Assembly (NCBI GenBank): GCA_946480965.1
Contig: CAMLMI010000178.1
Span: forward strand, 1-8,763
Length of the DNA stretch: 8,763 bases
Source of the DNA: an uncultured Verrucomicrobiales bacterium
Lineage (GTDB): Bacteria; Verrucomicrobiota; Verrucomicrobiae; Limisphaerales; CANJSG01
Direction: 5' to 3'
The notes under the pieces are model-generated. The model saw only the letters and a list, made by a program, of their open reading frames with translations. It did no database searches and was not told the origin of the DNA. A program made the translations under genes and the position numbers. Numbering within the stretch: position 1 is the first letter of the stretch; every line of letters starts with the position of its first letter. Shown in pieces: positions 4,794 through 8,763 of this stretch.

Positions 4794-6803
4794 ATGAGTC
4801 GATTCCTCGACATGGTGGACAACCCGTCCCACGTCAAAAAGCTCACGCCCGACCAGCTGGTCCAACTCGCGCAGGAAGTGCGCGAGGAACTGATCACCAA
4901 GCTCGCGGCCAACGGCGGCCATCTCGGCCCCAACCTCGGCGTCGTGGAGTTGACCATCGCCATGCACCGCGTGTTCTCCACGCCCACCGACAAGTTCGTC
5001 TGGGACGTGAGCCACCAGGTCTATGTCCACAAGCTGCTGACCGGCCGGAAGGACCGCTTCCACACCATCCGCACCACCGACGGCCTGAACGGCTTCGCCC
5101 TCCGCACCGAGAGCGAGCACGACTGCTACGGCGCGGGCCACGCCGGCACCGCCATTTCCGCCGCCCTCGGCATGTGCGCCGCGCGCGACCAGCGCGGATC
5201 GGCCGAACACGTCGTCTGCGTCTTCGGCGACGCGGCCATGACCAACGGCGTCACCTTCGAGGGCCTGAACAACATCGCCCACACGACGAAGAAGTTCATC
5301 GGCATCCTCAACGACAACGAGTGGTCCATCGCCAAGAACGTCGGCGCCATCGCCAACTACCTCGGCAAGCTCACCACCAACCCGCGCTACAACAAGATTG
5401 CGGGCGACCTTGCCTCGTTCGTGAAGCGCCTTCCGGCGGGCGACTTCGCCTCGAAGCTCGGCCACAAGGCGCAGGAGTTCATCAAGGGCGCGGCCCAGGC
5501 GGTCTCGCTGGAGCAGACGCCCGGCGGCAGCCCCGGCACCGATGGTCGCGGCGGCGGCGGTCACGGCAGCGCGGTGTTGTTCGAGGAAATGGGCCTCCGT
5601 TACCTAGGCCCCATCGACGGCCACGATCTCCCGCTGCTCATCAGCACGCTGGAATTCGCCAAGACCTTCGACGAGCCCATCGTCATCCATGTCCTGACCA
5701 AGAAGGGCAAGGGCTTCGAAGCCGCGCTGAAGCATCCCGAGAAGTTCCACGGCCTCGGCTCCTACAACGTGGAGACCGGCGAAACCCCGGCGGCCAAGCC
5801 CGGCACGCCGCCCGCCTACCAGGACGTCTTCGGCCAGACCTGTGTCCGTCTCGCGCAGAAGGATTCCTCCGTCGTCGGCATCACCGCCGCCATGCCCACC
5901 GGCACCGGCTTGAAGCATCTGGAGAAGCACATGCCCGGCCGTTACTACGATGTGGGCATCGCCGAGGAACACGCCGTGATCTTCGCCGCCGGCATGGCCA
6001 CGATGGGCTTCCATCCCATCGTCGGCATCTACAGCACCTTCCTCCAGCGCGCCTACGACTGCATCCACCACGACGTGTGTTTGCAGGACCTGCCCGTCAT
6101 CTTCTGCATGGACCGCGCCGGCCTCTCGGCCAACGACGGCCCCACGCACCACGGCCTCTTCGACATCGCCTACCTCCGCTGCTTGCCGACGATCATCGGC
6201 ATGTCGCCCAAGGACGAGGACGAGCTGGTGGACATGATGTTCACCGCCACGCACCAGAAGCATCCCGTCGCCATCCGCTACCCGCGCGGCAACGCCGAGG
6301 GCGTGCCCATCAAGGAAACCCCGGCCATCCTCGAGATCGGCAAGGCCGAAGTGACCCGCCCGTTCGCCAACAAGGGCGGGAAGAAGATCGCGCTCTTCGG
6401 CCTCGGCCAGATGCACGGCCTGGCCAAGAAGGCCGCCGAGCAGCTCGCGGCTGAAGGCCACGACGTCGCGGTCATTAATCCCCGCTTCTTCAAGCCCATC
6501 GACGCTGGCACGCACGCCTTCTACGGACGTGCCGCCGATGTCGTCGTCACCTTCGAGGACCACGTCCTCATGGGCGGTTACGGCAGCGCCGTGCTGGAAT
6601 GCTTCAGCGACGAAGGCGTCACCACGCCCGTCGTCCGCATCGGATGGCCCGACCAGTTCATCGAGCACGCCAGCAGCGTGGACTATCTCCGCGCCAAGCA
6701 CGGCCTGACCGTCGAGAACGCCGTGGCCCAGGCCAAGTCGATCCTGAACGGCACCAACCATACGGTGCCCGCCGGCGTCACCCCGCTGGCCAAGGTCGGC
6801 TGA
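4794..6803 (+). CDS. dxs: 1-deoxy-D-xylulose-5-phosphate synthase (divergent subtype)
   Basis: Thiamine-diphosphate enzyme that condenses pyruvate and glyceraldehyde 3-phosphate, the first step of the MEP isoprenoid pathway. At 669 residues it is slightly longer than typical. The family order is complete: GGHLGPNLGVVELT (41-54), WDVSHQVYVHK (70-80), GHAGTAIS (115-122), GDAAMTNG (145-152), LNDNEWSI with NVGA (172-185), LFEEMGLRYLGPIDGHD (262-278), catalytic Glu391 in IAEEHAV, YSTFLQRAYDCIHHDV, DRAGLSANDGPTHHG (440-454), RYPRGN, and a transketolase C-terminal domain (about 529-650). Deviations from the usual motifs include GDAA for GDGA at the ThDP/Mg2+ site, WDVSHQVYV for WDVGHQAYP, and GHAGTAIS for GHSSTSIS. 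The metal ligands Asp146 and Asn173 or Asn175 are kept. A glycine-rich insertion (243-258) precedes LFEE. The gene starts 7 nt after xseB without a clear ribosome site and ends 22 nt before a strong terminator. A DXS function is most likely, though a related activity is not excluded. Confidence 0.92.
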   Translation: MSRFLDMVDNPSHVKKLTPDQLVQLAQEVREELITKLAANGGHLGPNLGVVELTIAMHRVFSTPTDKFVWDVSHQVYVHKLLTGRKDRFHTIRTTDGLNGFALRTESEHDCYGAGHAGTAISAALGMCAARDQRGSAEHVVCVFGDAAMTNGVTFEGLNNIAHTTKKFIGILNDNEWSIAKNVGAIANYLGKLTTNPRYNKIAGDLASFVKRLPAGDFASKLGHKAQEFIKGAAQAVSLEQTPGGSPGTDGRGGGGHGSAVLFEEMGLRYLGPIDGHDLPLLISTLEFAKTFDEPIVIHVLTKKGKGFEAALKHPEKFHGLGSYNVETGETPAAKPGTPPAYQDVFGQTCVRLAQKDSSVVGITAAMPTGTGLKHLEKHMPGRYYDVGIAEEHAVIFAAGMATMGFHPIVGIYSTFLQRAYDCIHHDVCLQDLPVIFCMDRAGLSANDGPTHHGLFDIAYLRCLPTIIGMSPKDEDELVDMMFTATHQKHPVAIRYPRGNAEGVPIKETPAILEIGKAEVTRPFANKGGKKIALFGLGQMHGLAKKAAEQLAAEGHDVAVINPRFFKPIDAGTHAFYGRAADVVVTFEDHVLMGGYGSAVLECFSDEGVTTPVVRIGWPDQFIEHASSVDYLRAKHGLTVENAVAQAKSILNGTNHTVPAGVTPLAKVG

Positions 6804-6825
6804 AGCCCGTCCCGTTTCCGAAAAC

Positions 6826-6858
6826 AAAAGGCCGACAGCCCGCGCTGTCGGCCTTTTT
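6826..6858. terminator. Bidirectional intrinsic terminator between dxs and rsmD
   Basis: A perfect 14-bp stem (left arm 6826-6839, right arm 6844-6857) closes a CCGC loop. GGCCGACAGC pairs with GCTGTCGGCC, flanked by AAAA on the left and TTTTT on the right. It lies 22 nt after the dxs stop. Read on the other strand it gives TTTTGTTTT after the stem and lies about 36 nt after the rsmD stop, so it can end transcription from both converging genes. Confidence 0.92.
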
Positions 6859-6893
6859 CGTGGTGGCGCTGCTCCTGTGGAGGAACCGCCGCC

Positions 6894-7472
6894 TTATCGC
6901 TCCGACGGCTCCAGGAACCGGAACATGGTGTCGCCATGTTTCATCTGCTTCCGTTCGGACCACGCGGCGGGAATCGTCAGCGTGTCGCGCTTGGTGTGGC
7001 CCAGCACGAAGAGCCCGCCTTCGGCCAGCAGCTTCGGCAGGTGCGGATCGTCGAGCAGCTTCTGGGCGAAGGATTGGGACTTCTTCCCCACGTTCTTCTC
7101 GCCGTAGGGGGGGTCGGCAAGGATGAGGCCGAACTTCTGCCCCGTCTCCGCCATCTGGTGGATGGCCGTGTAGGCGTCCTGCACCCGGAGCTGCAAAGCA
7201 CCGTCCAGGCCGATGGAGGCCGCGTTGCGGCGGATGAACTCCGCGTGCTTCGCCGACTTCTCCACCACCATCGCCGCCACGCTGCCCCGGCTCAGGCATT
7301 CCAGGCAAAGCGCGCCCGTGCCGCCGAAGAGCTCCAGCACCCGCGCGCCCTCCACGAGATCGCCCAGGCTGCTGAAGATCGCCTGCCGCACCTTGTCCGG
7401 CGTCGGCCGCACGCCGAGCCCGTCCGGAACCTTCAAGATGTGGCCGCCTGCCGATCCGCCGATGATGCGCAT
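6894..7472 (-). CDS. rsmD: 16S rRNA (guanine(966)-N(2))-methyltransferase RsmD
   Basis: SAM-dependent methyltransferase that modifies G966 (E. coli numbering) of 16S rRNA during 30S assembly. The 192-residue protein has the normal length. MRIIGGSAGGHIL is the family N-terminus, and RPTPDKVRQAIFSSL (22-36) is the conserved RPT..VREA.F motif. VLELFGGTGALCLECLSRG (45-63) is the SAM-binding motif I (usual form DLFAGSGALGLEALSRGA), VVEKS is the acidic end of strand 2, and DPPY (120-123) is the catalytic N-methyltransferase motif IV. The substitution of Cys for Gly at 56 in motif I is mild. It converges on dxs and shares its terminator. Upstream, 65 nt separate it from the LysM lipoprotein gene on the same strand, with two hairpins and a -10-like box (TAGCCT) 6 nt before the ATG, so it probably has its own transcript. 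Confidence 0.95.
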   Translation of the reverse strand: MRIIGGSAGGHILKVPDGLGVRPTPDKVRQAIFSSLGDLVEGARVLELFGGTGALCLECLSRGSVAAMVVEKSAKHAEFIRRNAASIGLDGALQLRVQDAYTAIHQMAETGQKFGLILADPPYGEKNVGKKSQSFAQKLLDDPHLPKLLAEGGLFVLGHTKRDTLTIPAAWSERKQMKHGDTMFRFLEPSER

Positions 7473-7478
7473 GGGCTC

Positions 7479-7484
7479 AGGCTA
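7479..7484 (-). promoter_or_regulatory. Candidate leaderless -10 box of rsmD
   Basis: On the minus strand TAGCCT is followed by GAGCCC and then the ATG of rsmD (7470-7472), so the box ends exactly 6 nt before the start, as for three other genes here. No -35 hexamer with normal spacing is visible; TTGGACA lies too close. Support comes mainly from the repeated position. Confidence 0.35.
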
Positions 7485-7504
7485 AGGGCACCGCTTGTCC
7501 AACC

Positions 7505-7535
7505 GCCAGCCCGGGCTGGCCGTGGAAAGCCACGG
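7505..7535 (-). terminator. Two adjacent hairpins after the LysM lipoprotein gene, possible weak terminator
   Basis: Just after the lipoprotein stop (7538-7540, read on the minus strand) come a 6-bp stem CCGTGG/CCACGG with a 4-nt loop (7520-7535) and a perfect 16-bp palindrome GCCAGCCC|GGGCTGGC (7505-7520). The two share one base. No U-tract follows on the minus strand, so they are not a standard intrinsic terminator. They may attenuate transcription or protect the 3' end of the mRNA. Confidence 0.35.
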
Positions 7536-7537
7536 GA

Positions 7538-8377
7538 TCAGTTCGCCGGGATCTTCAGCACCTGACCGATCTGGAGGCGGTCCGCCCGCAGGCCCGGATT
7601 GGCCCGGATGACCGTCTGCACGGCCACGCCGTGACGCTTGGCGATGCTGGAAACCGTGTCACCCGCCTTCACCTTGTAGGTCCGCACGGTCGCCGTCGGC
7701 GCGGGCGTTTCGGTTCTCGGGCGCTGCTGCGTCTCCCGCACCGCGGTCGTGGGCGCCTGCTGCGGCGTCTGCCGGTTTGCGGGAGGGTTGAGGGTGATCG
7801 GCAAGGGCGTCTGCTCGTCCACACCCGGCGTGTTGGCCTCGCGGCCAAAGACCGGCGTCTGCGCCGGGAGCTGCACCTGCGGGCGGTTCCGGAGCTGGCC
7901 CTCCAGCGACTGCACCTGGGCCAGCAACGCATCGACCTGGCCCCGCAGGCGGAAGTTGTCCTGCTTCATCGTTTCCAGCTCGCGCTGGAGGCTCGCCGTC
8001 ACCGGCGCGATCACCTCGGTGCGGGCCAGATCGCTTTTGCAGGCGCGGATGCGCTCCCGGATGTTGTCCGCCTGAGGGTCCTTCGGACGGATGCGGAGGA
8101 ACCGCTGGAAATGGTAGATCGCCTCCGCGTAGTCCTGCCGCTTCTGCTCGTTGATCAGCGCCAGCTCCAGATGCGCCGCGCCCGACCGGGGATTGTTCTC
8201 CAGCGCGGCCTCGAACTCCTCGATCGCCCCTTGCACGTCCCCCGCCCGCATCCGCTCTTGCCCCGCCATGAAATGCGCGTCCCGCTCCTCCTCCGCCTGG
8301 GAAATGAGCGCCTGCCCGCACCCGACCCACCCCACGGCCAGGCACAGCAACAACACCGATTGGAACCATCGCGACAT
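7538..8377 (-). CDS. Envelope lipoprotein with TPR, coiled-coil and C-terminal LysM domain
   Basis: A 279-residue exported protein. MSRWFQSVLLLCLAVGWVGC is a signal peptide ending at Cys20, a probable lipidation site, although Trp at -3 makes the lipobox (WVGC) atypical. Residues about 34-98 hold two TPR-like units (AHFMAGQERMRAGDVQGAIEEFEAALENNP as separate helices, then a second ending FLRIRPKDP), a protein-interaction fold. About 125-163 is a short coiled coil, followed by a long Pro/Gln/Thr-rich linker (165-230). The end (234-277: YKVKAGDTVSSIAKRHGV, VIRANPGL, LQIGQVLKIP) is a complete LysM domain, which binds peptidoglycan glycan chains. The layout suggests an outer-membrane or inner-membrane lipoprotein that contacts the cell wall. 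It is divergent from a RodZ-like gene, which fits a cell-shape or envelope role (inference). The ATG at 8377 is preceded by TAGCTT 6 nt upstream and no Shine-Dalgarno site. Confidence 0.9.
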   Translation of the reverse strand: MSRWFQSVLLLCLAVGWVGCGQALISQAEEERDAHFMAGQERMRAGDVQGAIEEFEAALENNPRSGAAHLELALINEQKRQDYAEAIYHFQRFLRIRPKDPQADNIRERIRACKSDLARTEVIAPVTASLQRELETMKQDNFRLRGQVDALLAQVQSLEGQLRNRPQVQLPAQTPVFGREANTPGVDEQTPLPITLNPPANRQTPQQAPTTAVRETQQRPRTETPAPTATVRTYKVKAGDTVSSIAKRHGVAVQTVIRANPGLRADRLQIGQVLKIPAN

Positions 8378-8383
8378 GCGCCC

Positions 8384-8413
8384 AAGCTACGGCTCCGCGC
8401 CCCGGTTTGTCCA
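8384..8413 (-). promoter_or_regulatory. Candidate leaderless promoter of the LysM lipoprotein gene
   Basis: On the minus strand TGGACA (8408-8413, five of six matches to TTGACA), an 18-nt spacer and TAGCTT (8384-8389), followed after GGGCGC by the ATG. The box ends exactly 6 nt from the start codon, so the transcript would begin at or beside the ATG. No ribosome site is present. Confidence 0.5.
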
Positions 8414-8459
8414 CGCGGTGCCCCAAACCATTTGCCAACCCGCGATCCGCGCGGCTATC

Positions 8460-8464
8460 AAAGG
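8460..8464 (+). promoter_or_regulatory. Ribosome-binding site of the RodZ-like gene
   Basis: AAAGG lies 5 nt before the ATG at 8470, a normal Shine-Dalgarno position. It fixes the start of this edge-truncated gene and contrasts with the four genes in the window that have a -10-like box instead. Confidence 0.6.
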
Positions 8465-8469
8465 CTGAA

Positions 8470-8763
8470 ATGTCCTCAGTCGCCGAAGAGCTGCGCGGCG
8501 CGCGCGAATCCCAGGGCTACTCGGTCCACCAGATGGCCGAGCTGACCAAGATGCGTTCGGACCACATCCGCGCGTTGGAAGAGGGCAACTACGACGTCTT
8601 CGTCGCCCCGGTCTATGTACGCGGCTTCGTCCGCACCTACTCCACCCTGCTCAAGCTCGACACGGGCAGGGTCATGGAGGTGCTCGAAGCCGAACTGAAA
8701 CAGAGCAAGAAGCACCGCGACGCCCCGCCGCTCACCGACGAACCCCGGGGCGTGCTCGACTGG
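8470..8763 (+). CDS. RodZ-type helix-turn-helix protein, N-terminal part (cut by the right edge)
   Basis: The frame is open from ATG 8470 to the window end, giving 98 residues. Residues about 4-70 form the RodZ-type HTH_25 domain: LRGARESQGYSVHQMAELTKMRSDHIRALEEGNYDVFVAPVYVRGFVRTYSTLLKLD as a whole follows the pattern 'L..AR...G.S...A..T......I.A.E.G.YD......Y.RGF.R.Y...L.LD'. RodZ is a membrane protein that links MreB filaments to the elongation machinery and sets rod shape. Its transmembrane segment and periplasmic domain would lie past the edge and cannot be checked, so a soluble regulator with the same domain is possible. A linker with Lys/Pro begins at about 76. The gene is divergent from the LysM lipoprotein across 92 nt and has an AAAGG ribosome site. 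Confidence 0.85.
   Translation, partial: MSSVAEELRGARESQGYSVHQMAELTKMRSDHIRALEEGNYDVFVAPVYVRGFVRTYSTLLKLDTGRVMEVLEAELKQSKKHRDAPPLTDEPRGVLDW

Noticed and set aside
4398..5564. Long N-terminal extension of the minus-strand phosphodiesterase-fold frame, making a 759-residue protein
   Set aside because: The extension is antisense to xseB and dxs, is Arg/Ala/Val-rich without domain character, and the real protein starts with a clear signal peptide at 4397.
5174..6454. 426-residue + strand frame inside dxs
   Set aside because: Composition is almost entirely Arg, His, Pro and Gly, an out-of-frame reading of dxs.
5604..6827. 407-residue minus-strand frame opposite dxs
   Set aside because: It mirrors the strongly GC-biased third positions of dxs, is rich in Asp/Val/His/Gly repeats typical of such shadows, and overlaps the terminator.
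8432..8461. TTGCCA-18-TATCAA as a promoter for the RodZ-like gene
   Set aside because: Its predicted start (about 8468) would remove the good AAAGG ribosome site from the mRNA, so the two signals conflict; the ribosome site is the stronger evidence.
7631..8545. 304-residue + strand frame opposite the LysM lipoprotein and overlapping the RodZ-like start
   Set aside because: Arg/Leu/His-rich shadow with no family features.

Overview
This is a GC-rich chromosomal segment with compact housekeeping and envelope genes on both strands. I see no mobile element, CRISPR array, tRNA or rRNA. The gene content and protein style suggest a bacterium of the Verrucomicrobiota or the wider PVC group. That placement is an inference from three things: an unusual DXS subtype, a secreted endonuclease/exonuclease/phosphatase-fold protein ending in a YRVE...LFRVRIP beta domain of a kind I associate with that group, and a membrane-anchored coiled-coil protein with a short charged tail.

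Layout from left to right. Bases 1-126 may hold the C-terminal end of a + strand membrane protein. The minus strand then carries a two-gene unit: a membrane-anchored coiled-coil protein followed 4 nt later by moaA (molybdopterin cofactor synthesis). A short divergent intergenic region leads to a + strand pair, a LON-domain protein and a DUF1844 protein, joined by an ATGA stop/start overlap. Converging on it is a secreted phosphodiesterase-fold protein on the minus strand. From the next divergent region runs the + strand pair xseB-dxs (exonuclease VII small subunit; first enzyme of the MEP isoprenoid pathway). A strong bidirectional hairpin terminator closes this pair and also serves the converging rsmD (16S rRNA m2G966 methyltransferase). 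Upstream of rsmD on the same strand lies a TPR/coiled-coil/LysM envelope lipoprotein. Divergent from that, running off the right edge, is a RodZ-type helix-turn-helix protein.

The most interesting signal is not a gene. Four of the seven genes that begin a transcription unit (LON protein, xseB, rsmD, LysM lipoprotein) have a box TAG-N-(T/C)-T placed exactly 6 nt before the ATG, with no Shine-Dalgarno sequence. This is the geometry of a -10 element that starts transcription at or next to the start codon, that is, leaderless mRNAs. By contrast the rodZ-like gene has a normal AAAGG ribosome site, and downstream operon genes are placed for translational coupling. The other notable point is the DXS protein, which departs from the usual family motifs around the thiamine diphosphate site (GDAA in place of GDGA).

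No complete novel multi-gene system is evident. The region is mostly ordinary core-genome content with an unusual initiation signature.
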